Positions 1 through 5,581 of a stretch of DNA of 9,251 nucleotides are shown here, in pieces; within the stretch, counting starts at the first letter, position 1, and every line of letters begins with the position of its first letter. The notes under the pieces are model-generated. The model made no database searches and was not told the DNA's origin. It worked only from the letters and a program-made list of their open reading frames with translations. A program made the translations under genes and the position numbers. The stretch is from an uncultured Eggerthellaceae bacterium (GTDB lineage: Bacteria; Actinomycetota; Coriobacteriia; Coriobacteriales; Eggerthellaceae), in NCBI GenBank assembly GCA_946626265.1, contig CAMOUE010000078.1, positions 1 to 9,251 of the forward strand, given 5' to 3'.

Positions 1-377
1 CCGTGCCGATGCACGCGTAGCCGACGCCCTCGATGAGGCGACCGGCGACCAAGCCGATGTAGCTTGGCGATGCGGCGCTGATGACGGCGCCGACGAGCGC
101 GCATCCGAGAACCATGACGCCGGTCTTCTTCGTACCGAACTTCATGATGATCGATGCCGCCACGAACGACAGCACGAAGCCGACGTAGCCGTTCAGCGAC
201 ATCAGGAAGCTCATGGCTCCCTCGTCGATCTCGAGCGCCGGCAGCACCAGCGAGACCGTCGCCGGCAACTTGTTGTTGTTTACTGAAATGAGGATCGACG
301 CGATGATCGCCACGATGGCGACCACCCACGTCAACCCCGTTTGGTTGATTTGAGCCCTCTTCTGTTCAGCGGACATC
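1..377 (-). CDS. MFS transporter, N-terminal part (runs off the left edge)
   Basis: The minus strand reads open from an ATG at 377 to the window edge (about 125 codons). An AAGGAGG ribosome site at 384-390 precedes three ATG codons in a row (383, 380, 377). The ATG at 377 gives the best spacing, 6 nt, and reads MSAEQKRAQINQTGLTW. Hydrophobic helices follow at about residues 16-32, 50-70 and 78-97. The loop after the second helix contains MKFGTKKTG, a degenerate form of the MFS motif A, and the fourth helix region reads GRLIEGVGYACIG, typical of MFS carriers. The pattern resembles the CynX/NimT-like branch, which moves small organic anions, but the substrate cannot be told from this part. It is an inner-membrane protein. 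The last two thirds lie outside the window, so I cannot say whether the gene is intact. Confidence 0.85.
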
Positions 378-410
378 ATCATCCTCCTTGATTTTCCTGC
401 CTTTGATATG

Positions 411-422
411 GGCAATTGCCCT
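411..422. promoter_or_regulatory. 12-bp perfect palindrome upstream of the MFS gene
   Basis: GGGCAATTGCCC is a perfect palindrome 33 bp before the MFS start codon, in the expected leader or promoter zone. It could be an operator half-turn for a regulator of the transporter. No good -35/-10 pair is visible next to it, so this is suggestive only. Confidence 0.3.
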
Positions 423-715
423 TTCGACGGAACGAGTCTAGGATGGCGGCGGCTCGTTTCCCGGAGAGCTTTGTGACAATATGAGGCCAGGCGACAACCT
501 CGGCGTTACAATTCCGCTATTTTGTTCCGAGTTTTGCCCCTGCGCGACGGCTGTAGACGCGGACGGTCGCGGCTCCTCAACGGCAATCCCGCAAGTTCGG
601 AAACGTCACAGGACCATCCCGCCGAAGACGTTGGAACTTGCCCCCGAAAGTACCGTAATGACACCAGCCAGCCTGAACCGACTGCAGCGTTACGCCATCG
701 GGCGCGCAATTTTTT

Positions 716-921
716 GCTGACTGGCAAATTTGCGCCGCAAAAATGGATTAGTACACAGAACCGCAGATTGCTTGAAATTTCATATGCCCTCTGTACTGGC
801 CTTTTGCAAATCTGCGAATTTCGTTTGATACGCTCGGCAATTGCGTAATCGAATAACGCCTGGTTCGTCTCCTCCGAGTTGCGCACTAATCCATTTTTGT
901 GGCGCTCTTTTGCCAATCTGC
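716..921. repeat. 42-bp inverted repeat pair with a 122-bp spacer
   Basis: The left arm (716-757) and right arm (880-921) are inverted copies matching at about 34 of 42 positions. Both share an identical 14-nt core, AAAAATGGATTAGT on the left arm, flanked by GCGCC-type and GGCAAA-type stretches. Inside the spacer, CTTTTGCAAATCTGCG (about 801-816) resembles CTTTTGCCAATCTGCC at the edge of the right arm, so the AATCTGC motif recurs. The structure could be a small non-autonomous mobile element, a pair of inverted dispersed repeats or a regulator site. I found no clear target-site duplication at the ends. Confidence 0.7.
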
Positions 922-1021
922 CGTATCGAACGGGCCGTAGCTCCAAAGCTGAAGCGACAACCTCGGCCATACGAGGACCTGCGCCACGCTGTCCGGGCGA
1001 TTCTTCCGCGCAGCCAGTATA

Positions 1022-1078
1022 ATTGCAGCGGCGAGCCAATATTGCAGCGGCGACTCAGTATTGCAGCGGCGATCCAGG
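1022..1078 (+). repeat. 19-bp tandem repeat, three copies
   Basis: ATTGCAGCGGCGA occurs at 1022, 1041 and 1060, exactly 19 bp apart. Each copy is followed by a variable 6-nt tail (GCCAAT, CTCAGT, TCCAGG). The array ends 55 bp before the GTG start of the next gene, so it lies in or near that gene's promoter. A unit of about two helical turns would place any protein binding sites on nearly the same face of the DNA. It may equally be a simple slippage product. Confidence 0.75.
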
Positions 1079-1132
1079 CTCGCAATCAGTTTCCGACGCA
1101 AGCAACGAACCGCCCGAGAGGAGGTGAAGGGC

Positions 1133-1474
1133 GTGCCCAGAAAGAAGAAAGCTCCGAAGTCGGGCGCCGTCTGGCGCAGGTCGGCAGTCGAGAACACGCT
1201 CGACCACATGCCGAAATACAACGGCTACGCATGCGGCCACGGTGCGCACGGCGATTCCAAGTACAACCGCGCCAAGGCCAAACGCGCCTGGCAAGACGAA
1301 CTCGAACCCCGAGGAGCCCGCAACCGCGGGCTCCTTCCCTTTGCGGCGGCGAACAACATAGGCGCAACATGCGCGATAATGGTTGCCAAGCGCAACGAGA
1401 ACGTTTCGAAAAGCCCGCAACGCAACACGAACGGAGAACCATTTATGGCACTTTCCCAAATTGACGGCAAATAG
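1133..1474 (+). CDS. Small basic protein of unknown function
   Basis: The GTG at 1133 is preceded by AGAGGAGGTGA (about 1117-1127), a strong ribosome site with 8-nt spacing, which supports this start over the earlier ATG at 1061. The frame runs 113 codons to the TAG at 1472. The first 57 residues look like a real protein: lysine- and arginine-rich, starting VPRKKKAPKSG, with KYNGYACGHGAHGDSKYNR near residues 28-46 and KAKRAWQ shortly after. The Cys-Gly-His-Gly cluster could bind metal, and the charge could suit nucleic-acid binding; both are guesses. From about residue 58 the frame translates a terminator-like hairpin and then probable intergenic DNA, including the ribosome site and start of the next reading frame. 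The native protein may therefore be shorter, with its stop lost. I do not recognise a named family. Confidence 0.55.
   Translation: MPRKKKAPKSGAVWRRSAVENTLDHMPKYNGYACGHGAHGDSKYNRAKAKRAWQDELEPRGARNRGLLPFAAANNIGATCAIMVAKRNENVSKSPQRNTNGEPFMALSQIDGK
1311..1336 (+). terminator. Terminator-like hairpin inside the small gene's frame
   Basis: GAGGAGCCCGC (1311-1321) pairs with GCGGGCTCCTT (1326-1336) across the loop AACC: ten Watson-Crick pairs plus one G-U. The following TCCCTTT-like stretch is only moderately T-rich, so termination would be weak. Its place, right after the plausible domain of the 1133 gene and about 110 bp before the next start, fits a terminator between two units. It nevertheless lies in an uninterrupted frame. 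Confidence 0.6.
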
Positions 1475-1926
1475 CTCGCGGCAGAACTGCCCGACGGCTT
1501 CGCGCCGCTGCCGCACGACGAGCTGGAAGCGCTCATGGGTTACGAGTACGCCAGCATGTGGGGCACCCGCGACAGCGTGCGGCACATGCTGGCATGCGTC
1601 ACGTGGAAAGATTCGAGCAAGCTCCTCACCAGGCTCGTAAGCGAGAAATCGTTTGCAAGGCAAGTCGAAGAAACTTTCGCCAGACGCTACCGCGGCAACG
1701 GCTACCGCTGCTCGGGTTTCTTCTCGCGCGACGTTTCCGGAGCCAGCGCGTCGGCGCAGGGCTTTCGCTGCGCGTACGAAGTCGGGGGCGTCGCCCACGA
1801 AGGCGAGGTGCTGGTGTTCAAGCGCGGTATCCGCTGCTACACGCTGTACTACTACACCCCTCGGAGACGGCGCAAGTCAACCGCCCCGCATTCGAGGCTC
1901 TCGTCGCGTCGCTCGAATTGCGCTAG
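1445..1926 (+). pseudogene. Unknown protein gene with in-frame TAG and a frameshift
   Basis: ATG at 1445 follows CGGAGAA with suitable spacing and reads MALSQIDGK, then TAG at 1472-1474, then continues in the same frame as LAAELPDGFAPLPHDELEAL. A CAG to TAG change would explain this. The frame stays protein-like (MGYEYASMWGTRDSVRHML, a stretch of regular acidic and aromatic residues, then YTLYYYTP) up to 1858. There a run of four C (1857-1860) seems to have lost one base: the continuation SETAQVNRPAFEALVASLEL lies in the neighbouring frame and stops at 1926. The repaired protein would be about 160 residues. I do not recognise the family. A product starting at the internal ATG 1535 is possible, but the frameshift would still spoil its end. 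Two independent lesions make decay more likely than recoding. Confidence 0.7.
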
Positions 1927-1977
1927 CATCGCGCGTTGCTGGCGCAGCTGACGTGCAGTGCGCAGCGGCCAGGGCGC

Positions 1978-2793
1978 TCAGGCGTAAGGTCGCGCGGCGG
2001 CCAGGGCGCTGCGCGTGTACGAACGGCCGAACAACGCGCAATGGTGAAGCAGCGGGGCCAGCTGGTGCAGACGTACGCGGTCGCGCCAGCCGTCGGCCAA
2101 CGGTGACGCCTCGTCGTATGCGGCCACGATGCGCTCGAGCTGCTGGCAGCCGAACAACGCCAGCATGGCCAGATCCGTTTCCGCATGTCCGCCGTGTGCC
2201 ATCGGATCGATGAGCACCGCCCCCACGTGATTTCCCGAGTCGGCATCCCACATCAGGTTTCCCGACCAAAGGTCGCCGTGTATGCGCGCGACCTTCACGC
2301 CCGCCGAATCCAGCAACCCGGGCTGCGGCGCATCGTATGCGCCGACCGCCAAGCGGTCCGCCACGCGCTCGAACACCTTGGCCTCGTCGCCGCTGACAGA
2401 ACCTGCATCGCGCGCCTGGCGCAGGTACGCCATGATGCGCCACTCTGCGAAGAAGGCGCCCCAAGAACCTGCGGCATCGCGCTCGGCCACCGTGGGCGTG
2501 GCGGAACCGTCGATCAGGTACGCGCCCTGCCAGCCATCGGGCGGAGCGCCCCACCACGGGGCGCCCGAGGCGTGGGTGACAGCCAGCGCCGCGCCGACGC
2601 GCTCTGCGGCCGCCGCACTCGCCGTGCCCGAAACGATCCTGCGCTCGACCAGCTCGTAGGGGCTTGCCGACAGGACCTCGACCACGGGCATGCCGCCTGC
2701 AGGCTCGGCCTCGGCCAGCCAGCGCAGGGCCGCAGCCTCCCCCTCGAGCGACGCGCCCTGCGGCGTGCCCCTTTTCGTGAACGTGTCTTTCAT
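1978..2793 (-). CDS. Fructosamine kinase family protein
   Basis: This 271-residue protein belongs to the fructosamine/ketosamine-3-kinase family, which phosphorylates sugar adducts on amines so that they fall off (deglycation), in the cytoplasm. The catalytic loop is HGDLWSGN at residues 172-179, and the metal-binding position is LIDP (194-197), followed by GGHAETDLAM as in the family. FFAEWRIMAYL (114-124) is the conserved central helix. The N-terminus is short, starting MKDTFTKRG with the probable ATP-site lysine at 7, and lacks the first glycine-rich strands of E. coli YniA. Short actinobacterial forms also begin this way, so it is probably not truncated. I chose ATG 2793, which has GAGGA about 10 nt upstream. 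A TTG at 2832 would start inside a dispersed repeat. The gene is monocistronic and divergent from the DsbA-like gene. Alternative: a general aminoglycoside-phosphotransferase-fold kinase. Confidence 0.88.
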   Translation of the reverse strand: MKDTFTKRGTPQGASLEGEAAALRWLAEAEPAGGMPVVEVLSASPYELVERRIVSGTASAAAAERVGAALAVTHASGAPWWGAPPDGWQGAYLIDGSATPTVAERDAAGSWGAFFAEWRIMAYLRQARDAGSVSGDEAKVFERVADRLAVGAYDAPQPGLLDSAGVKVARIHGDLWSGNLMWDADSGNHVGAVLIDPMAHGGHAETDLAMLALFGCQQLERIVAAYDEASPLADGWRDRVRLHQLAPLLHHCALFGRSYTRSALAAARPYA

Positions 2794-2810
2794 GTTAATC
2801 GCATCCTCGA

Positions 2811-2839
2811 TGACGCGAAGGGACGGGTGCAACGTATCA
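2811..2839 (+). repeat. 29-bp dispersed element, copy A
   Basis: The element has ends TGACGCG and CGTATCA around a 15-nt core, AAGGGACGGGTGCAA. The ends are inverted copies of one another with one mismatch, so the element can form a hairpin or act as a palindromic binding site. It lies 18 bp upstream of the fructosamine kinase start. Two relatives lie at 2916 (inverted) and 8399. Confidence 0.75.
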
Positions 2840-2904
2840 TTGCCCGGCTCACGGACGTTCCGCGCAACGCCATACCCAGTTCACCCGCGCATTCCACAAA
2901 AAAG

Positions 2905-2916
2905 ATTGCATGCAAT
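2905..2916. promoter_or_regulatory. 12-bp perfect palindrome next to repeat copy B
   Basis: ATTGCATGCAAT is a perfect palindrome in the 171-bp gap between the divergent fructosamine kinase and DsbA-like genes. It directly abuts repeat copy B. It could be an operator shared by both genes, but no clear promoter hexamers are visible around it. Confidence 0.3.
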
Positions 2917-2944
2917 GAAACATTGTACCCGTCCCTTCGTATCA
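2916..2944 (-). repeat. 29-bp dispersed element, copy B (inverted)
   Basis: Read on the minus strand, the element has ends TGATACG and TGTTTCA around the core AAGGGACGGGTACAA. The left end is the perfect consensus and the right end has two changes. It lies 20 bp before the ATG of the DsbA-like gene. Together with copy A it forms an inverted pair, each copy close to one of two divergent start codons. Confidence 0.75.
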
Positions 2945-2964
2945 TCGGTGCTACCATTTTGGCC

Positions 2965-3819
2965 ATGGAAAACAAACTGGAAATATCGCATTTCACGGAC
3001 CCTCTCTGCTTCTGGTGCTATGCCATGGAGCCGGAGATCCGCAAGGTTCGCGTGCTGCTCGACGATCAGCTGGAATACCACATCGTCATGGGCGTCCTGT
3101 CGTCTGACGTGCACGACATCATAGGCGACGACGAAGAGTCCGGGGTGCGCTACGAGCTCTACCGCGCGATGCTCGCAAGCCACTTCAGGGCCGCGGCGGA
3201 GACGGTCGGCATGCCGCTTTCGCTCGACGAGATCATGACGCACGGTCCGGAAGACCTCGTTTCCCTGCCGCTGAGCTTGGCATATTGCGCGATGAGGCTA
3301 ATCGACGAGAACATCGCCGAGGCTTACCTCAGGCGCATGCGCGAATGCGTGTACGCCGAAGGCCGCAGTTTGTCTTCCATCGAAGACCAGGTGAAACTCG
3401 CCGCCGAGTTCCCCATCGACGTGGAGCAGTTCCGCGCGAACCTCGAAAGCGAGGAAGCCGCCCGCATCCTGCAGGAAGGCATCACGCGATGCCAGCTCTA
3501 CGGCATTTCCGCATACCCCACGTTGATCATGAGCTATGGCGAAAACCGCATCGGGGTGCAGGGATACCGCAGCTTCGAGGAACTCAGGCAGGCCATCGCC
3601 ATGGTCACGCAAGGCGAGATCATCCTGAGCGACGCCGAGTTCTCGACGCATGCGGTCGAAGCGTACGTCGACCGGTTCGGCAAGGCGGCCGCGCGCGAGA
3701 TCCAGACCATGTTCTCGCTGAATGACGCGCAGCTCGCCAACGTCATGATGGACCTGGTCAGCACGGGTCGCTATAAGACGGAAAACTGCGGGACGAGCTA
3801 CTTCGCCATGCCGAAGTAG
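2965..3819 (+). CDS. DsbA-family thiol-disulfide oxidoreductase, SpxH/FrnE-like
   Basis: The 284-residue protein begins MENKLEISHFTDPLCFWCY. A CxxC active site (Cys15-Phe-Trp-Cys18) follows the first strand, as in DsbA-family proteins of the FrnE and SpxH (YjbH) type, whose equivalent reads FxDPLCxxCW. The cis-proline loop is ISAYPTLIM (Pro185), and a helical insertion fills residues 50-170. There is no signal peptide, so it should act in the cytoplasm, as a disulfide oxidoreductase or isomerase or as an adaptor. After about residue 218 it carries an extra 65-residue tail with a winged-helix-like rhythm (GKAAAREIQTMFSLND, then MMDLVSTGRY), unusual for simple DsbA proteins. The open frame extends far upstream, but that part is the shadow of the kinase gene. 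ATG 2965 is the first start after the divergent gap, although its ribosome site is weak. The exact partner is unknown. Confidence 0.85.
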   Translation: MENKLEISHFTDPLCFWCYAMEPEIRKVRVLLDDQLEYHIVMGVLSSDVHDIIGDDEESGVRYELYRAMLASHFRAAAETVGMPLSLDEIMTHGPEDLVSLPLSLAYCAMRLIDENIAEAYLRRMRECVYAEGRSLSSIEDQVKLAAEFPIDVEQFRANLESEEAARILQEGITRCQLYGISAYPTLIMSYGENRIGVQGYRSFEELRQAIAMVTQGEIILSDAEFSTHAVEAYVDRFGKAAAREIQTMFSLNDAQLANVMMDLVSTGRYKTENCGTSYFAMPK

Positions 3820-3920
3820 GCTGCGAGCGCAGGCGCGCGATCGGGCCCGAACCAATCGGCGTATTCCCTGATGAGGTCCTTCACTTCTTCGACGTAAAGC
3901 GCACCGTCCACAAGCTTCAA
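3798..3920 (-). pseudogene. Possible remnant of a GNAT acetyltransferase N-terminus
   Basis: In the gap after the DsbA-like gene the minus strand reads LKLVDGALYVEEVKDLIREY, then ADWFGPDRAPALAAYFGMAK, then stop. The stretch YVEEVKDLIREYADWFG looks like the first helix of a GNAT N-acetyltransferase (pattern: e-V-k-L-i-r-E-Y-a-d-w-l-g). Nothing of the acetyl-CoA fold follows: the frame runs into the antisense of the DsbA-like gene's 3' end and stops at 3798. A G-rich tract lies upstream of a TTG at 3920. I take it as a leftover gene start, perhaps with a scrap of translation. It could be a chance frame. Confidence 0.35.
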
Positions 3921-4002
3921 ACCGAATCCCCCCAACTCGCATTGCGTCCGACAGATTAGTCTAAACTGGGAGTGCACGCAAACACACGGGAAAGGAGCCA
4001 CC

Positions 4003-4350
4003 ATGGCCGACGAGCGCATTTTCACGATGTCCGAAGTGGCGAAATCGAGCGACGAGGCGGCAGTCAAGACGCTGTTCGCCAGCCACGAGCACTCCAACAG
4101 CGTGGTCTGGGCCGTCAAGCCCGGCCAAGAGGTCGCCTGCCACAAGCATACGACCTCGGACGATATCTGGATCGTCATGCAGGGCACGGGGCTGTTCCAC
4201 CCCGAGCCCGGCCAAGACGTGCGCGTCTCGGCAGGTCAGGTCATCGTGAATCCGGCGGGCACTTGCCACGGCGTCACAAACAACGGCGACGAAGATTTCG
4301 TCTTCGTGGGCGTCATCGCGCCCGTGCCCTCCGATTTCATCGCGCTATAA
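4003..4350 (+). CDS. Cupin-domain protein
   Basis: This is a single-domain cupin of 115 residues, a small cytoplasmic beta-barrel. Motif 1 is PGQEVACHKHTTSDDIWIVM, with metal-ligand histidines 47 and 49 and an aspartate (53 or 54) where glutamate is usual. Motif 2 is AGQVIVNPAGTCHGVTN, with His89 as the third ligand. The family includes isomerases, dioxygenases and sugar-binding sensors; sequence alone does not choose between them. The ATG follows AAAGGAG (3991-3997) with 5-nt spacing. The gene stands alone, with its own leader on the left and a pair of hairpin repeats just after the stop. The Glu to Asp change in motif 1 may alter metal choice. Confidence 0.88.
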   Translation: MADERIFTMSEVAKSSDEAAVKTLFASHEHSNSVVWAVKPGQEVACHKHTTSDDIWIVMQGTGLFHPEPGQDVRVSAGQVIVNPAGTCHGVTNNGDEDFVFVGVIAPVPSDFIAL

Positions 4351-4378
4351 CCAGGGTGCGCCGAGATGGCGCAGCGCT

Positions 4379-4480
4379 GCATGGCGCCGTGCCGCGCCAT
4401 GCCCGGGATCGGCGCGACGTGCCATACCCGGGCTCGCCGCGCCGGGGCTCGCCGCATGGCGCCGTGCCGCGCCATGCCCG
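4379..4480. repeat. Two identical 27-bp hairpin repeats between convergent genes
   Basis: Identical 27-bp copies lie at 4379-4405 and 4454-4480, 75 bp apart. Each holds a perfect 9-bp stem, GCATGGCGC and GCGCCATGC, around the loop CGTGCC, followed by CCG. Between them, GGCTCGCCGC also occurs twice. The array fills the gap between the cupin stop and the stop of the convergent membrane protein gene. It looks like a REP-type extragenic palindrome pair and may protect or end both transcripts, although no T-tract follows. Confidence 0.8.
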
Positions 4481-4497
4481 AGCTCGCCTCGTGGCGC

Positions 4498-5307
4498 TTA
4501 CTTCAGCAACGGCTTCTTGCCCGTGGCTTCCACCACGTCGGGCTTGGCAGGCAGCTTCTCGTACATGACCAGGCCGCGCAGCGCGAAGAACAGGCACACG
4601 GCGCCCGTGATGTAATACCAGGGGTTCTCGCCCACCGTGAAATAATCCGGCGCGATGGCCATCCACATGTTGCACCAAGGGTTGAACGACACAAGCGCCA
4701 CGCACACGAACACGATATTGAGAATGCGCGCGTTGCCCAGGCGGTAGCCGCGCTTCTCAAGCACGAGACCAGGCACGATGGTTATAAGCACCTGCGTGAA
4801 GATCCAGAACTTCCACATGGTGGGGTCGTGCAACTCGACGCGCAGCAGGTTGAGCGCCACGAAGAACGCGAGCGTCAGCAAGATGATGTTCGTCAGGCGC
4901 TTCTTGAAGCTCCAGCTCGAATCCCAGTTCAGCTCGCGTTCGTAGGTCATGGCGCGCTGCAGGCAGTACGTTTCCATCGCGACCCATATGGCCTCGCCTA
5001 ACGCCAACAGGCCGAACATGTAGAAGTGGTCGTACGTCAAAAACGCATGCAGGAACACCCAGATGCCCATGAAGTCGGCCGCCCAGTAAAAGCAATGCAG
5101 CCACAGGGGGTACGGCTGGATATGCTCGGTCTCGGTCAGGATGATGGGGATGATGTAGACCAGCAGGCCGAAAACGACCGCCAGAATGACCGCCACCAAC
5201 GTGAACATGAAATCGGGCGCACCGGGCGTCAGGTGCTCGATGAAGTTCTCGGGCAGACAGTCGCCCGTCGGATAGCCCGCTACCAACATCGCGATGAAAA
5301 AACCCAT
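4498..5307 (-). CDS. Seven-helix integral membrane protein of unknown function
   Basis: The 269-residue protein has about seven hydrophobic segments, near residues 33-57, 68-90, 95-116, 138-155, 165-183, 193-214 and 229-247. The tail is short and basic, ending GKKPLLK. Notable polar residues in or near helices are Glu105, Glu112 (VAMETYCLQ), Gln172 and the loop LEKRGYRLGNA (183-193). The size, helix count and the RG-x-x-x-GN loop remind me faintly of integral-membrane terpene cyclases such as Pyr4, but I cannot support that family. ATG 5307 follows AAGGAG with 7-nt spacing; the GTG at 5313 is too close to it. A promoter with a long inverted repeat over its -10 lies upstream, and a TetR-family gene is divergent, so repression by that regulator is likely. 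No catalytic motif is certain. Confidence 0.8.
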   Translation of the reverse strand: MGFFIAMLVAGYPTGDCLPENFIEHLTPGAPDFMFTLVAVILAVVFGLLVYIIPIILTETEHIQPYPLWLHCFYWAADFMGIWVFLHAFLTYDHFYMFGLLALGEAIWVAMETYCLQRAMTYERELNWDSSWSFKKRLTNIILLTLAFFVALNLLRVELHDPTMWKFWIFTQVLITIVPGLVLEKRGYRLGNARILNIVFVCVALVSFNPWCNMWMAIAPDYFTVGENPWYYITGAVCLFFALRGLVMYEKLPAKPDVVEATGKKPLLK

Positions 5308-5350
5308 GACCACGCTCCTTAGCTTCTTGCGACCTGCGCCTTTGGCGAGC

Positions 5351-5399
5351 CGCGCTTGTACTTGCCGTCAAATGTACAAGCGCGAATCGTCGCGGGCAA
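5351..5399 (-). promoter_or_regulatory. Promoter of the membrane protein gene with overlapping 11-bp-arm operator
   Basis: On the minus strand TTGCCC (5394-5399) and TACATT (5371-5376) sit 17 bp apart, a good sigma-70 pair for the gene starting at 5307. A perfect inverted repeat, CGCGCTTGTAC (5351-5361) and GTACAAGCGCG (5374-5384) with a 12-nt spacer, covers the -10 and the likely transcription start. This is the expected place for a repressor, and the divergent TetR-family gene is the natural candidate. Alternatively the repeat could form an RNA hairpin in the leader. Confidence 0.65.
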
Positions 5400-5502
5400 C
5401 CAGCAGTTTTTAGCATATGATTAATAGGCATCATTTGCAGTTTTATTGATGGGCGACCGGGCGGGCAGCAGGGGCGTTGGAGCTACCAGCTGAGCATCCG
5501 GA

Positions 5503-5564
5503 CGACCAGGCGCCGCGCGAGCGGCTGACGAGGCGACCAGGCGCCGCGCGAGCGACTGACGAGG
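5503..5564 (+). repeat. 31-bp tandem duplication in the TetR gene leader
   Basis: Positions 5503-5533 and 5534-5564 are back-to-back copies differing at one base (GCGGCTG against GCGACTG). The unit starts CGACCAGGCGCCGCGCGAGC and ends GACGAGG. The second copy ends in the purine-rich GACGAGGAAAGG that probably serves as the ribosome site for ATG 5582. The length is not a multiple of three, so it would shift any frame starting upstream, which supports reading it as untranslated leader. Confidence 0.85.
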
Positions 5565-5581
5565 AAAGGCACGAGCTGCGC

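Larger units (their letters stand above)
378..1132. other. Long region without a convincing gene
   Basis: About 755 bp separate the MFS gene from the next believable gene. Long open frames exist on both strands, but they lack ribosome sites, overlap each other and have arginine-rich compositions typical of shadow frames in GC-rich DNA. What I can support here is a 12-bp palindrome near the MFS start, a 42-bp inverted repeat pair (716-921) and a three-copy 19-bp tandem repeat (1022-1078). The segment at about 700-900 is noticeably more AT-rich than the rest. This looks like repeat-laden intergenic DNA or the remains of inserted elements. Confidence 0.6.

Noticed and set aside
506..1039. 177-codon open frame on the minus strand
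   Set aside because: It has no ribosome site, an arginine-rich shadow-like composition, overlap with equally long frames on the other strand, and it runs across both arms of the inverted repeat.
841..1464. 207-codon open frame on the plus strand
   Set aside because: It crosses the inverted repeat arm, the tandem repeat and the well-supported 1133 gene in another frame, and its product is rich in R, Q and P as expected of a shadow frame.
1472..1474. TAG read as pyrrolysine or by a suppressor
   Set aside because: No supporting gene is visible, and a separate frameshift 390 bp downstream already points to decay.
1877..2557. 226-codon minus-strand frame and other long frames over the fructosamine kinase
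   Set aside because: They are shadows of the kinase gene, which has full family motifs; their composition is dominated by arginine and glycine.
2794..2832. TTG start that would add 13 residues to the fructosamine kinase
   Set aside because: The added residues translate the 29-bp dispersed repeat. ATG 2793 has an acceptable ribosome site and matches short family members.
2185..2964. Long upstream extension of the DsbA-like gene's frame
   Set aside because: It is antisense to the fructosamine kinase gene, and family similarity begins only at MENKLEISHF, right after the gap.
3942..3967. Promoter TTGCGT and TAAACT before the cupin gene
   Set aside because: The spacing is only 14 bp, too short for a sigma-70 promoter.
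4366..5001. 211-codon plus-strand frame opposite the membrane protein
   Set aside because: Its histidine/arginine-rich product is antisense to a clear seven-helix protein with a good ribosome site.
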